Shown: positions 1 to 10,876, numbered from the stretch's first letter. The stretch: 64,000 bases of DNA from Aedes albopictus (GCF_035046485.1 NC_085137.1:39609066-39673065); one strand, 5' to 3'. Numbers and translations: made by a program. Notes: generated from the letters alone by a model not told the origin.

Positions 1-174
1 GTTATGAATATTTATTGGGTACCGGACTGGTCACCGAAAATTTGATCGTTTTCTTTGGTACATCGAGGTCTTGAAATTAGTCTATGTATGTACTCTTGTA
101 CCATATTTTGTGGTTTAAAACATTAACCCTCTAATACCCAACTCCGCCTTTAGACGGGGTATAGTTTGAGCATT

Positions 175-781
175 TGTAGCATTATCGTATCTGTAAAGAA
201 TTATTCTTTAGCATGTTTTTGAAAGATCATAAATATTTGATCTTGACAGTTTACAACTGTCCGTTTTCAAGCAGTCTTTCCCACATCTTTTAAAGTGGTG
301 TTTTTCACATGCAGGACTGATGCGCCTGCATTTCTTCAAGTGCATTCCTCTCATGTTCCCACGAACAATGCTGGGACATGTCATTCACACCTAAATAACT
401 TCGATTTACCACACAAGTTGTGCAACACTCTTGTTTCCCATACCGTACTCATGCTGAGTACGCGTATCACATTTCATACCCATAAATGCACACAATTCCT
501 TCTTTCCACTCGAAGCGCTGACCTAACCGAACAGCGCACAGTTCAAGCAACCACGTGTGAACGTTTACTTAATTGAATGGTAAACGCCCCTTTTCGTAAT
601 TATCTTTTCCTTTCCTTGGATTGGCTATCGTTCTGTTGCATGGATCGATAGGCTATTGATATGTATGCGTTTCAGCCTTCTCCAGAAATTATGTACTAGA
701 TTAAGCAGGTTAGCTTAAGCTTTGATTTTGAATAAAGACTCATTATTGTTTCAACTCTCAACAAGACTAGTAACTACTAAA
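175..781 (+). repeat. 5' LTR of the gypsy element
   Basis: Runs from TGTAGC to ACTAAA and matches 6,850-7,456 at a constant offset of 6,675 bp. It contains AATAAA at about 730 as a likely polyadenylation signal. The end lacks the usual CA, but the boundary is fixed by the PBS starting at 782 and by the CATT target duplication. An open frame of 93 codons within each LTR is incidental. Confidence 0.93.
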
Positions 782-799
782 TGGCGATCAGTGAAGGTT
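782..799 (+). other. Primer-binding site
   Basis: TGGCGATCAGTGAAGG begins immediately after the left LTR. The opening TGG is complementary to the CCA end of a tRNA. It resembles the tRNA-Arg type PBS of mdg1/412 elements in its first bases; the exact tRNA was not matched. Confidence 0.75.
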
Positions 800-850
800 C
801 TAAGTCATAGACTTAGAGATTTTTTTTTTACATTGTGCTAAACCAATAAG

Positions 851-1087
851 ATGGGTAAAACCCAGTCAAAACAGTACAACGAAAATGGTGAAGTGAAATT
901 AACAACTATAGTGCAAAACCAACAAACGCACAGTGAAGACCATGAAGAACATACTCTAATGTTGTGGCTGATACTAGCCGCTGTGTTGATTCAATTAACA
1001 GTCACATTATACACCCTCTATAAGAGGAGAGAACGAAAAGTTGCTATAAAAGCAGCAAAGTCGGTGGCTGCGCTAGATATTGTATAA
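851..1087 (+). CDS. Small leader ORF: putative myristoylated single-pass membrane protein
   Basis: This 78-codon ORF lies between the PBS and gag. It starts MGKTQSK, which fits an N-myristoylation signal (Gly2, Ser6, Lys7). A hydrophobic segment at about residues 36-57 is followed by a basic stretch (KRRERK) and a short tail. Small ORFs in this position are known from 412/mdg1-type retrotransposons, where their role is unclear. Membrane anchoring is inferred from sequence only. It could aid Gag assembly at membranes or be a relic. The combination of a clean ATG, a lipid-anchor motif and a membrane segment makes it less likely to be a chance ORF. Confidence 0.6.
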   Translation: MGKTQSKQYNENGEVKLTTIVQNQQTHSEDHEEHTLMLWLILAAVLIQLTVTLYTLYKRRERKVAIKAAKSVAALDIV

Positions 1088-1649
1088 GTGAATCTATCGA
1101 AGCAAAAAAAAAAAAGTGAAGAATAGTTGCAGATATAGCTAAGTCCATACTAGCCCTATTTTGAAAACTCATTAAGAACCCAATTTGTGACCTTTTGTGG
1201 CAATGAAAAGCGAAAAGTAATAAAAGTGGAAGACAAACATTCATATAACACAATTATAATGTCGAAATCAGACCGACACGAGGTGGATGTGAAGTGAATA
1301 AAAGGTGACTCGTAACGTAAACCCATAGTTCAGAGGGTGCAGCGGAATGGAAACCAGAAAAAAGTGCAATCACACTAGAATGTGTAAAATTTAAGAGTAT
1401 CAACTGCAGGCGAGACCACTACCGGCAGGAGCCGGTAGGCGGGATTCAATGGATCCGGATCGGCGATTTGACGAGATGCGGTAACGTGCAATAACAACTT
1501 TACATCACGACACATCACAGAGCGGGAGCGCGAGGAAATCAACATTGGTAATGTACAAAACGAAATCATCACAAATTATCACAAAATTGTTTATTCATTT
1601 ATATATATATTTTTTATGAGTAAATTTGTTTAATTAAAATGCATCACGA

Positions 1650-2915
1650 ATGAATGATTATGAAAAGTTGAAATTGTTACACACCTATATAAAAAAATGC
1701 ATTAACACAACTATTTCGGAAAAAACGTTAAGAGATAAATTAAGGCAGTGTAACGAGCTGTACAGCAGTTGTGAATCAAAATTAATTGATAATATTGACG
1801 ATTTGTCAGATGAGCAATTGAACTCATTAATTTCAAAATTGAGGAAATATAATCAAGAAATTAAAGGTATCATAAAAATTAAATTAGATAAATTACAAAT
1901 TAAGAAACGTGTAACTCCAAAAACTAAATTCAAACAGTGTCGTGTGGCAAAGGTTATATCGTGCGAAATGGCAGAAGAAAACGATAATCGTGTCCAACCA
2001 GTAGCTATTTTTGACATCAAACAAGCATCATCGATCATACACCCGTATGATGGTTCAGTAGCTGGATTCGATACATTCATCGATTCAGTGAAGCTATTGC
2101 AAGAACTAATACAACCGACACATATGGCAATGGCCGTCAAATTTATTAAAACAAGATTATCAGGAAAAGCTCGCAGTGGTTTACCTGATACCATAGTAAC
2201 GATTGATGCCTTAATTGATCATGTTAGATCAAAATGTCAGGATACTACGACCCCTGATTCGATTGTGGCGCAGTTAAATACATTGAGACAACGGGGACCA
2301 ATTACAAGTTTTTGTGAGGAGATTGAGAATCTCTGCAGCAAACTAGAAAATGTTTATGTTTCGCAAAAAGTGCCGGAAGATATTGCGAAAACAATGACTA
2401 CAAAAGCAGGTGTTAATGCCCTCATCAAAGGTGTTACCGCCAGCGAAACAAAATTGATTCTAAAAGCTGGAAATTATTCTAGCATTAAAGATGCTTTGCA
2501 AAAAGCTCAAGAATGTGCCAATGATGTTTCCACATCACAAGTTTTTACTATCAAAAGTAAACAACATACCGGGCGTCAGGATAATAGATCTAATTTTCGC
2601 GGCAATGGCTTCAACAGAAACCAACATTATAGAAACCCCCCTAGAGGTGGTTTTAATCGTTTTACTCCAAGGCCTTATCCAAACTATTACCATTATTCAT
2701 CACGTGGAAGATACCAACGCGGAGGTTATAATAATCGCGGACGATTTAATGATAATCGCCCACGGTTCGATAACACAAATCGAATATACATGGCAAATGT
2801 GGATCAGCTCCCTGGTCCACCACAATCTCAGAATCGCGATATTTCAAACAGAGCTCCTCAGCAACAGCAACAAAACCAGCAGCAGAGTCAACGTAATTTT
2901 TTAGATCAGTGTTAA
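1650..2915 (+). CDS. gag: Gag polyprotein of the gypsy element
   Basis: A 421-residue product that would form the capsid of the retrotransposon particle. The central part (about residues 125-290) is capsid-like. The C-terminal third is rich in Arg, Gly, Asn and Tyr (several RGG and RGR motifs, about residues 305-375) and ends in a Gln-rich run. No CCHC zinc knuckle is present; the RGG-rich tail probably binds RNA instead. The frame is open from ATG to TAA. Its last codons contain the slippery site used to enter pol, and the two frames overlap only there. The start is the first ATG of the long frame; an ATG at 1,639 lies just upstream. Confidence 0.9.
   Translation: MNDYEKLKLLHTYIKKCINTTISEKTLRDKLRQCNELYSSCESKLIDNIDDLSDEQLNSLISKLRKYNQEIKGIIKIKLDKLQIKKRVTPKTKFKQCRVAKVISCEMAEENDNRVQPVAIFDIKQASSIIHPYDGSVAGFDTFIDSVKLLQELIQPTHMAMAVKFIKTRLSGKARSGLPDTIVTIDALIDHVRSKCQDTTTPDSIVAQLNTLRQRGPITSFCEEIENLCSKLENVYVSQKVPEDIAKTMTTKAGVNALIKGVTASETKLILKAGNYSSIKDALQKAQECANDVSTSQVFTIKSKQHTGRQDNRSNFRGNGFNRNQHYRNPPRGGFNRFTPRPYPNYYHYSSRGRYQRGGYNNRGRFNDNRPRFDNTNRIYMANVDQLPGPPQSQNRDISNRAPQQQQQNQQQSQRNFLDQC
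2897..2903 (+). promoter_or_regulatory. -1 ribosomal frameshift heptamer U-UUU-UUA
   Basis: The heptamer TTTTTTA sits in the gag frame exactly as X-XXY-YYZ (codons 2,898-2,900 and 2,901-2,903), four codons before the gag stop. A -1 slip puts the ribosome into the frame that is open to 6,538. The pol frame has no ATG at its beginning (the first possible initiator is GTG at 2,909), so frameshifting is the natural route to Pol. The same heptamer class is used in other retroelements. I did not resolve a downstream pseudoknot. Confidence 0.8.
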
Positions 2916-5900
2916 CTATAAATCTTTCTGCTTCCAATTTTATTAAGATTGGAGTAGAGATGACAAATTCAGTCTGCACTTTACTTGTAGATTCAGGTGC
3001 AGATATTTCTATTTTTAAATCTGATAAAATTTTGGTAAATCACAAAATAAACAACAATGTTAAAACAATTATTACGGGAATTACAGAAGGAGAGATTGAA
3101 ACATTGGCTGTAACTGAGACAATTTTGAATTTTGGAAATGGCGTAAGAGTTAACCATTCATTTCATGTAGTTAATGCAAATTTTCCAATTTTAACTGATG
3201 GCATTTTAGGAAGAGATTTTCTGTCTCTCTTCAGATGCAATATTGATTATGAATCTTGGTTATTGAATTTTAATATTAATAATACACCTGTATCTGTTCC
3301 AATTCAAGATACAGTTAATGAGAATTACATAATCCCACGAAGATGTGAAGTAATACGTAAGATTAAAGATTTAAACATCACAGAGGACATGGTTTTATTT
3401 TCTCAGGAAGTTAAACCTGGTCTTTTCTGTGGTAATGCAATAATTTCACCTAATTGTCAGTATGTTAAATTCATGAATACCACTCTACAACCAATTAATG
3501 TTTCAAATGTTGACGTAAAGCTTATGATGGAACCACTGACTAATTACCAAATATTGAATTTTCGGAAATCCAAGAAACCTGATACCACACAAATGAGAAA
3601 TAAAGAAATTTTGGAGCAAGTTGACTTGACAAACGTTCCTGATTTTGCAAAAGATGATTTAAAGAAATTAATTACAAACTATTCGGATATTTTTTCACTA
3701 CCAGATGAGCCAGTAACTGTAAACAATTTTTACGAACAGACTATCAATACCAGTGATCCAGTTCCAACTTATATACCAAATTATAAAACCATTCATTCCC
3801 AAAGTGATGAAATTCAAGCCCAAGTTAATAAAATGCTGAAGGATAACATTATTGAACCTTCGGTATCGTCATACAATAGTCCAATACTTTTGGTTCCGAA
3901 GAAATCAACAGATGATAAGAAAAAATGGCGTCTTGTCATAGACTTTAGACAGCTCAACAAGAAGATATTAAGTGACAAATTTCCTTTGCCAAGAATAGAT
4001 TCAATATTGGATCAGCTTGGTAGAGCAAAGTATTTTTCAACTTTAGATTTAATGTCGGGATTTCATCAAATCCCACTGGATGAGTCTTCGAGAAAATTTA
4101 CTGCTTTTTCGACCCAATCAGGTCATTACCAATTTACAAGATTACCGTTTGGATTAAATATTAGTCCAAATAGTTTTCAAAGGATGATGACTATTGCAAT
4201 GTCTGGTTTGACACCAGAACTCGCTTTTGTTTATATCGATGATATAATAGTCGTAGGTTGTTCAATGCAACACCATTTACGCAATTTATCGATAGTGTTT
4301 GAAAGAATTCGTAAATATAATTTAAAATTAAATTTGGCAAAATGTAAATTCTTCAATACAGAAGTTACTTATTTAGGGCACAGAATAACCGACAAAGGTA
4401 TTCTGCCCGACAGTAGTAAATATGACGTAATAAAGAACTACCCAGTTCCGAGAAACAGTGACGAAGTTAGAAGGTTTGTAGCATTTTGCAACTACTACCG
4501 TAAATTCGTCCCAAATTTCGCAACAATTGCTTATCCGTTGAATCAATTGTTAAGAAAAAATGTAAAATTTGATTGGTCATCAAAATGTGAGGATGCTTTC
4601 AATGCTCTTAAATCATTTTTGATGTCACCAAAATTATTACAATACCCTGATTTTAAGCAAACATTTATATTGACTACCGACGCATCTGATGTTGGATGTG
4701 GCGCGGTATTATCACAGAATATTGATGGCAACGATTTACCTATAGCGTTTGCCAGTAAAAGCTTTACGCTTGGTGAAAAGAATAAATCAGTAATTTTAAA
4801 AGAATTAACAGCGATACATTGGGCTATCGATTATTTCAAAGCTTATTTGTATGGACGTAAATTTGTAGTTCGTACAGATCATCGCCCCTTAGTATTTTTA
4901 TTTAATATGAAACATCCGACATCTAAATTAACTAGGATGAGATTGGATTTGGAAGATTTCGATTTTTCCATTGAATATATTCAAGGTAAAACAAACGTTA
5001 CTGCTGATGCATTGTCACGTATAATAATGACATCAGATGAATTAAAATCTAAAAGTATATTTACTGTTAATACTAGGTCAATGACAAGGAAGAAAGATAA
5101 TGAAACTAAAAATGAACAACGATATTCCAGTCAAATCAATGTCGATAATAAGCCTGATCAACTTGTTATCTATATGACAGAGAACCCGACTGAAGCTAGA
5201 AAACTACCAAAACTTCGAAGTATAGTGGAAAATGAAAATTTAATTTTTACAATGTATGAAGCGCAGAAAAATAAAGTTATTATACGAATAACAACACGAT
5301 TGCGAAGTATAAGACAAACACTAGTGTTTGCACTTTCAGTGTTAGAAAAAGAAATGAATATTAATAAAATTGATAAAATTGCACTTTCGAGTCTTGACCC
5401 AATTTTTAACATGGTATCTAAAGAAACTTTTAAAGAGTTAACTCTGAAATCAATCAAAACATTACAGATTATAATGTATAATCCACCCAAGTTCATTAGT
5501 GATCTTGGAGAAATTCAAAATATACTCAAAAACCATCATGAGACACCAACTGGAGGACATATAGGTCAGCATAGACTGTACCTCAAGCTTAGAGAAATTT
5601 ACAACTGGACAAATATGAAAAGTTCGATTGCTCAATTCATAAAGGCCTGTGAATTGTGCAAGTTGAATAAAATTACCAAACACACAAAAGAAAAATTAAC
5701 AATTACCAATACCCCATCTAGACCATTCGAAGTGATAGCTATTGATACCGTAGGACCACTTCCAAAATCAAATAATAATAATAGATACGCTGTGACTATA
5801 CAGTGTGAATTGACTAAGTATATAGTTTTAATTCCAATTCCAACTAAAGAAGCGAATGTAATAGCTAAAGCTTTGGTTGAAAATTTTATTTTGATATATG

Positions 5901-6538
5901 GTAAATTTTTAGAGTTAAAATCAGACCAAGGATCCGAATACAAAAATGAAGTCCTTGGCCAAATATGCAAGTTATTACAGGTTAAGCAAACTTTTTCTAC
6001 AGCCTACCATCCACAAACGATAGGTTCATTGGAAAGAAATCATAGGTGTTTGAATGAATACCTAAGAAATTATGTCAATGAACACCATTCGGATTGGGAT
6101 GATTGGTTACAATTTTATGCATTTACATATAATACTAGCCCACATACTGATCATGGTTTAACGCCATATGAATTGGTTTTCGGAGTTAAAGCAAGAGTAC
6201 CACACGAAACATACACAGATAAAGTTGATCCAGTTTATAATTTTGATCTTTACAGCACAGAATTAAAATTCAAACTTCAAAAGTCACATGAAACTGTAAA
6301 ACAAAAATTACTTGAACAGAAACAAATTCGAAAAGAAATAAATGATCGTTCAACGAATCCGATTCAAATCAAAACAGGAGATACAGTTTATTTGCAAAAG
6401 GAAAATAGACGTAAATTAGATTCATTTTATACAGGTCCATATAAAGTAACATCGATATCAGAACCAAATTGTGAGATCATAAATTTGCAAACGAATCAAT
6501 CATCTTTAGTTCATAAAAATAGACTAATTAGATCATAA
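2903..6538 (+). CDS. pol: Pol polyprotein: protease, RT, RNase H, integrase
   Basis: The frame is uninterrupted; residues are counted from codon 2,909 (about 1,209). The aspartic protease has DSGA at 28-31 and a GRDF flap-side motif near 101. Reverse transcriptase has LPFG at 412-415 and the catalytic YIDD at 442-445. RNase H has TTDAS at 589-593, RTDHRP near 655 and the ADALSR end at about 699-704. The integrase zinc-binding region uses His877, His884, Cys914 and Cys917. Its catalytic core is Asp946, Asp1006 and Glu1042, with the expected 35-residue gap between the last two. All key residues are present, so the element may be active. The product would copy and integrate the element and is expressed by -1 frameshifting from gag. 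Confidence 0.93.
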   Translation, partial: RSVLTINLSASNFIKIGVEMTNSVCTLLVDSGADISIFKSDKILVNHKINNNVKTIITGITEGEIETLAVTETILNFGNGVRVNHSFHVVNANFPILTDGILGRDFLSLFRCNIDYESWLLNFNINNTPVSVPIQDTVNENYIIPRRCEVIRKIKDLNITEDMVLFSQEVKPGLFCGNAIISPNCQYVKFMNTTLQPINVSNVDVKLMMEPLTNYQILNFRKSKKPDTTQMRNKEILEQVDLTNVPDFAKDDLKKLITNYSDIFSLPDEPVTVNNFYEQTINTSDPVPTYIPNYKTIHSQSDEIQAQVNKMLKDNIIEPSVSSYNSPILLVPKKSTDDKKKWRLVIDFRQLNKKILSDKFPLPRIDSILDQLGRAKYFSTLDLMSGFHQIPLDESSRKFTAFSTQSGHYQFTRLPFGLNISPNSFQRMMTIAMSGLTPELAFVYIDDIIVVGCSMQHHLRNLSIVFERIRKYNLKLNLAKCKFFNTEVTYLGHRITDKGILPDSSKYDVIKNYPVPRNSDEVRRFVAFCNYYRKFVPNFATIAYPLNQLLRKNVKFDWSSKCEDAFNALKSFLMSPKLLQYPDFKQTFILTTDASDVGCGAVLSQNIDGNDLPIAFASKSFTLGEKNKSVILKELTAIHWAIDYFKAYLYGRKFVVRTDHRPLVFLFNMKHPTSKLTRMRLDLEDFDFSIEYIQGKTNVTADALSRIIMTSDELKSKSIFTVNTRSMTRKKDNETKNEQRYSSQINVDNKPDQLVIYMTENPTEARKLPKLRSIVENENLIFTMYEAQKNKVIIRITTRLRSIRQTLVFALSVLEKEMNINKIDKIALSSLDPIFNMVSKETFKELTLKSIKTLQIIMYNPPKFISDLGEIQNILKNHHETPTGGHIGQHRLYLKLREIYNWTNMKSSIAQFIKACELCKLNKITKHTKEKLTITNTPSRPFEVIAIDTVGPLPKSNNNNRYAVTIQCELTKYIVLIPIPTKEANVIAKALVENFILIYGKFLELKSDQGSEYKNEVLGQICKLLQVKQTFSTAYHPQTIGSLERNHRCLNEYLRNYVNEHHSDWDDWLQFYAFTYNTSPHTDHGLTPYELVFGVKARVPHETYTDKVDPVYNFDLYSTELKFKLQKSHETVKQKLLEQKQIRKEINDRSTNPIQIKTGDTVYLQKENRRKLDSFYTGPYKVTSISEPNCEIINLQTNQSSLVHKNRLIRS

Positions 6539-6849
6539 GAAGTGTTAGTTTATAAACCCGAGCCTAATCTCATAAAAAAAAATATTGGAAATCAAAAAAT
6601 AGTAAAAAAATGAGATAGGTCAATATTCTTAGCATTAGCTGAGAAGTGAGAAATTCGGATAGTTTTAAGATACATTTTATTTTATTTTGCAACTACATAT
6701 TCCAAATATTTCAATTATAATTACAAAAACTGACATTTTATTTCATCATTGTAAAGGAGATTGAAACAATATTTTAGAATTTATTGAAACTATGTTGACA
6801 ATAATTGAATGATTTCACTGCGTTACGTCATTCACCCAAAGGGGGATGG
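6539..6849 (+). other. 3' untranslated region and polypurine tract of the gypsy element
   Basis: AT-rich sequence with no further ORF of note; no envelope gene is present. The stretch AAAGGGGGATGG at 6,838-6,849 abuts the right LTR and is the polypurine tract that would prime plus-strand DNA synthesis. Confidence 0.8.
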
Positions 6850-7456
6850 TGTAGCATTATCGTATCTGTAAAGAATTATTCTTTAGCATGTTTTTGAAAG
6901 ATCATAAATATTTGATCTTGACAGTTTACAACTGTCCGTTTTCAAGCAGTCTTTCCCACATCTTTTAAAGTGGTGTTTTTCACATGCAGGACTGATGCGC
7001 CTGCATTTCTTCAAGTGCATTCCTCTCATGTTCCCACGAACAATGCTGGGACATGTCATTCACACCTAAATAACTTCGATTTACCACACAAGTTGTGCAA
7101 CACTCTTGTTTCCCATACCGTACTCATGCTGAGTACGCGTATCACATTTCATACCCATAAATGCACACAATTCCTTCTTTCCACTCGAAGCGCTGACCTA
7201 ACCGAACAGCGCACAGTTCAAGCAACCACGTGTGAACGTTTACTTAATTGAATGGTAAACGCCCCTTTTCGTAATTATCTTTTCCTTTCCTTGGATTGGC
7301 TATCGTTCTGTTGCATGGATCGATAGGCTATTGATATGTATGCGTTTCAGCCTTCTCCAGAAATTATGTACTAGATTAAGCAGGTTAGCTTAAGCTTTGA
7401 TTTTGAATAAAGACTCATTATTGTTTCAACTCTCAACAAGACTAGTAACTACTAAA
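6850..7456 (+). repeat. 3' LTR of the gypsy element
   Basis: Same length as the left LTR, apparently identical where I compared them, and carrying the same incidental 93-codon frame. It is followed directly by the CATT target duplication at 7,457-7,460. Confidence 0.93.
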
Positions 7457-7918
7457 CATTTTTGTAATTTTTGATTCGTGGAAAATCAAATTTTTTATAT
7501 TTTTATATTTACACTCAAATTAATCGACTGATAGATTCTATGTGCGCTAACCCCATAGATTGCTGGCGAGAGAGAGAATCACCTGTTTATGTGCAAGTAA
7601 TAAAATCTATAAGTAAAACATATGATTTGTAATATTACTAGAATATATTCCAAGTGTAACAGCATAATGCGCTACCTTGCGCACATAAAATTTAAGAGTA
7701 AGCATTACGACAATAAACCATGATGGCGCGCACAGGAGACAAATGTTTTGCTCGAAAGCGTGCTGTTGAATTGTCCGGCCGAAATAACGGATATTTTCAA
7801 AGGTAAGTACATAATTCTTTCTTTATAACATGTATACCATAGACTAATTTCAAGACCTCGATGTACCAAAACGATAAAATTTTGTGTGTCCAGTCCGGTA
7901 CCCAATAATATTCATAAC

Positions 7919-8095
7919 CGTGTATTTTTTTCCGTGTAAATTGCCTTTTGTGTAAATTACATTTAGCGTGTTACACTGATCTGACAGCTCTGCCAGTAAG
8001 GGACTAAACATAAATTACGTAAAGTGGGTACCCGAGGATTGTTCACAATCTGCGAACTTGACTGCGGAAAAAATCGCAACCATGACGCCGTTGTG
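7919..8095. other. No gene seen
   Basis: AT-rich sequence after the split inverted-repeat element. Open frames here continue into the hairpin that follows and have no recognisable product. Confidence 0.4.
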
Positions 8096-8180
8096 TATAC
8101 TGCCGTTCTACGCCCGATTGTCCCATGTTATATGGGAATCCCATATAACATGGGACAATTATGCGTAGAACGGCAGTATA
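8096..8180. repeat. Fold-back hairpin (MITE-like)
   Basis: The arms 8,096-8,133 and 8,142-8,180 are near-perfect inverted copies: TACTGCCGTTCTACGC on the left, its complement on the right, with TGTCCCATGTTATATGGGA and its complement inside. The loop is only a few bases. This is a strong cruciform or hairpin, probably the core of a small fold-back element. No target duplication was identified. Confidence 0.7.
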
Positions 8181-9165
8181 GTGCTTACACTCAGTTAATT
8201 CCTGTTGCAGCATCGGAATCGATCGCATCACTAGCGATAAAAGTGACGAACTTTCACAGCCGAAACAGTCTAACTTCGTCATGCCAACACCAGCATCCGG
8301 TGGTTCTACCAAGTGCTGAAGGAGGAGTCCACGACGGGATCACTACAGCCTCTTCGTCTACAATAGCTTAAATATCTGTTCTGTTGGTTTGTTCACGAAA
8401 TAAAATTATCTCGATCGACAAATTTTCATTTATTTACATTTTGGAGCCAATCCCACGTGGAAACGGTTTTATTATTGTTCCAATGCAACCCATACGATGA
8501 ACGATTGAAAATCAAAAGCGACGCACATAAGTTCTATCATGATTGAATCGACAATGATTCAATAGCGCTGCACATAGTTTTCAAGTGTAAAAGCAACTGG
8601 TCATAATCTAAGTGCAGAACTTTTAAATTCAATATGTTATTTATTCTGAGTGTAGGACTGTTTTGTATATCTCAAAATGGTTTTTGGTGTATTTTGAAGC
8701 GTATTTACATTTTTTAAAAATCATTGAAAAATTGATGTTTTGGTCACCTTTAGAAGTCATGGCATATTTTATATTGAATCGCTACAATTAACATGTTTTA
8801 AATTTTTCCCAAATCATTCTATCCTAGTTTAATAGTTTAAGGGAATCGAATACACTCTTAAATTATTTTCCTTAAAATTACACGGAAAATAAAATTTTAT
8901 ATGAAAAAAAAATAAAAATAAAAATATTTCAACAATAATCATAAAATCTCAAAATGTTTTCATCTCAAAAAATCCATACCCCACATAGGCTTCCAGGAAA
9001 AATATAAAAGTGTGGAAATGTTTAAAAATAAAAATTAGAAAAATCAAAAACTGAAATTCACGAAATCGAGAATTACAAAGAAGCATCTTCCAAAACATGT
9101 TTAAATCGATTTTAGATGACGAAAAATGATATTTAGATCAAAATAAAAAATTTGGGTATTAGAGG
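8181..9165. other. AT-rich stretch without a supported gene
   Basis: A frame of 115 codons spanning 8,024-8,371 crosses the hairpin and has no recognisable domain, so it is not called. An AATAAA lies near 8,398. The rest is AT-rich. TTGGGTATTAGAGGGTTAA near 9,152-9,170 is the inverted match of 123-141 and is probably a shared repeat end. Confidence 0.4.
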
Positions 9166-10130
9166 GTTAATCTCAGGCCCCTGACACGGTCTATATCAAT
9201 GCATTGGAATCATGGTAGACAGGATGTCCTAGGCGCTAATAAATAGCGCCCACTGTCAAATGCAAAAACATCAACAATTTTTTGTTTAACGTTTATTTTG
9301 GCTTATTGATCAGTTTTTGGAATCATACTCGCTTTAATATTAATGTATGGTATGAGGAGCATGCGATTAGTTGAATAAAGCAACCCAACAAACACGCATT
9401 GTGAATGTGATTTCGTGTGTGGCTCACAACATTAAACAAAAGCTGCGTTTGTTGATTACACGCTCGTTTCAATTTGCACGAGAGTGCGTTGGAGATGCTC
9501 GGAAAGTGCGGTCGGTTTTTCGTGGTGGTTGTCGGCGTCGGCGTGCTGAGTGTGTAGTGACGGCTCGGCAGCTGAAGACCGGAATTGCACGCGCGTTGCC
9601 TTGCCTGGTGTTTCGATTAATTTTTTTCCATTAGCTTTTTGCGCTTTTTGGTTCAGTTGATGGCAGAGGAAGAAGACCCGGCTTCAGTCAGTGTGTGTAG
9701 TGACGGCTCGGCAGCTGGAGACAGGATTCGCACGCGCGTTGCCTTCGGTACTCCGATTTTTTTTTCTTTCGCATTTTTAGTTCGATTGATGGCAGGCGAT
9801 TATCCGGTGAGTTTGTTCCTTGTTATTCTCTTTCTATGGATTCTATATCAATTATTATATTAATTCAATTTTATACCATAGGTGATAGTTTGTAATCCAT
9901 ATGTTTATAATATCCTCTTGTTAAATACTTTTTTCATTGACTTTGTATAGTTCGTCACCATGAGTGTCGACTTGGATTTTTGTTCCGTTTGTCACTGTTC
10001 GGGATGGCATCTTACAGATTGTTTATTTTCCTTGAATTTCTTTTTTTTTGTGCAATCTCCTAACGACATACATACTGTTTTTCTATGTATCTGTCTATGT
10101 ATATTTGTTGTCTGTATTTTTTTGAATAAA

Positions 10131-10520
10131 TATTGAGCAATCACCTTACGTGGGTGGTAGATTGTTTGCTTTCCGCGTGAAGCGAGCAATAGCGCATCAG
10201 ATGGCATGTTCTGTCACGTCTTTTGTTATAAATCTTGAGTGTCCACCTGACGCCGGTGGCTGATTGTTTGCTTTCCGCGCGGAGTGAGCAATAGTGCTTA
10301 AGTTTGTATATGTTGTCGCGTCTTTAATTGTAAATATTATACGATCACCTGACGTGGGTGGTCGATTGTTTGCTTTCCGCGTGATGCGAACAATAGCACT
10401 TCCGTCTGAATATTTTGTTGCTTCTTTTGTAGCACATATTGAGCGACCACCTGACGAGGGTGGTTGGTTGTTTGCTTTCCGCGTGAAGCGAACAACATCA
10501 CTGCAGTCTGCACGGCATGC
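10131..10520. repeat. Four degenerate tandem repeats of about 105 bp
   Basis: Each unit contains a cACCTgACgnnGGTGG-type block, the shared core GATTGTTTGCTTTCCGCG (varied in some copies), then GCGAnCAATAGC. The units start near 10,131, 10,233, 10,340 and 10,437. They lie inside the long hAT copy and are missing from the short one. The repeated ACCTnACG-nn-GGTGG block is itself partly palindromic. Confidence 0.75.
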
Positions 10521-10853
10521 TTCAACTTCAAAAGGTCTTATCACTTATCAAAGTTAATCCTGACCCAACGATACCTTCCCTACTAACAATCACTCCTTCC
10601 TGCAGCCTTTGGTGGAGACGTGCGGTAAACGCCAACTTTCACATAACAAAGGTTGCTATTAACATTCCTTCCCTCTTCCAACCTGACTGCAAGGACGTGG
10701 CCGGCGCCGTTATTGTACCGTTAAAGAGAGCCTCTGAAGCGTGCACAGTGAGAATGTTGACCACTCCCAGTCAATTATTCAGTTGATTCATTGTGCAACT
10801 GTCATTAGCTCGGGTCAATCACGGAGTAGCAACCATAGATATGTGCAGTCAGT

Positions 10854-10876
10854 CTAAGCTAAGCTAAGCTAAGCTA
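10854..10876. repeat. (CTAAG)n microsatellite
   Basis: Four to five uninterrupted CTAAG units. They directly precede the right copy of the 24-bp direct repeat of the hAT element. Confidence 0.85.

Larger units (their letters stand above)
175..7456 (+). mobile_element. Complete Ty3/gypsy LTR retrotransposon, probably mdg1/412-like
   Basis: The element has two 607-bp LTRs, a primer-binding site directly after the left LTR, gag, pol in the -1 frame, and a polypurine tract directly before the right LTR. It is flanked by the 4-bp duplication CATT (171-174 and 7,457-7,460). Domain order in Pol is protease, reverse transcriptase, RNase H, integrase, which defines Ty3/gypsy. No envelope-type ORF follows pol. 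The mdg1/412 assignment rests on the PBS start TGGCGA, the long leader with a small ORF, and a Gag lacking a zinc knuckle; treat it as likely, not proven. LTRs that look identical and open frames point to a recent insertion. Confidence 0.93.
1..7918. mobile_element. Short inverted-repeat element, split by an LTR retrotransposon
   Basis: Positions 1-86 and 7,838-7,918 are inverted copies of each other; both begin or end with GTTATGAATATT or its complement and share the GGTACCGGACTGG block. With the retrotransposon and one target duplication removed, about 630 bp remain, which is MITE-sized. A stretch resembling the inner part of the left arm recurs near 27,596-27,632, so this is a family. The left flank is outside the window, so the target duplication cannot be read. 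No coding capacity is seen. Confidence 0.6.

Noticed and set aside
295..576. 93-codon frame in the 5' LTR, repeated at 6,970-7,251
   Set aside because: Lies entirely inside the LTRs and has no domain; duplicated only because the LTRs are.
8024..8371. 115-codon plus-strand frame and 89-codon minus-strand frame
   Set aside because: Both cross the fold-back hairpin and show no recognisable domain.
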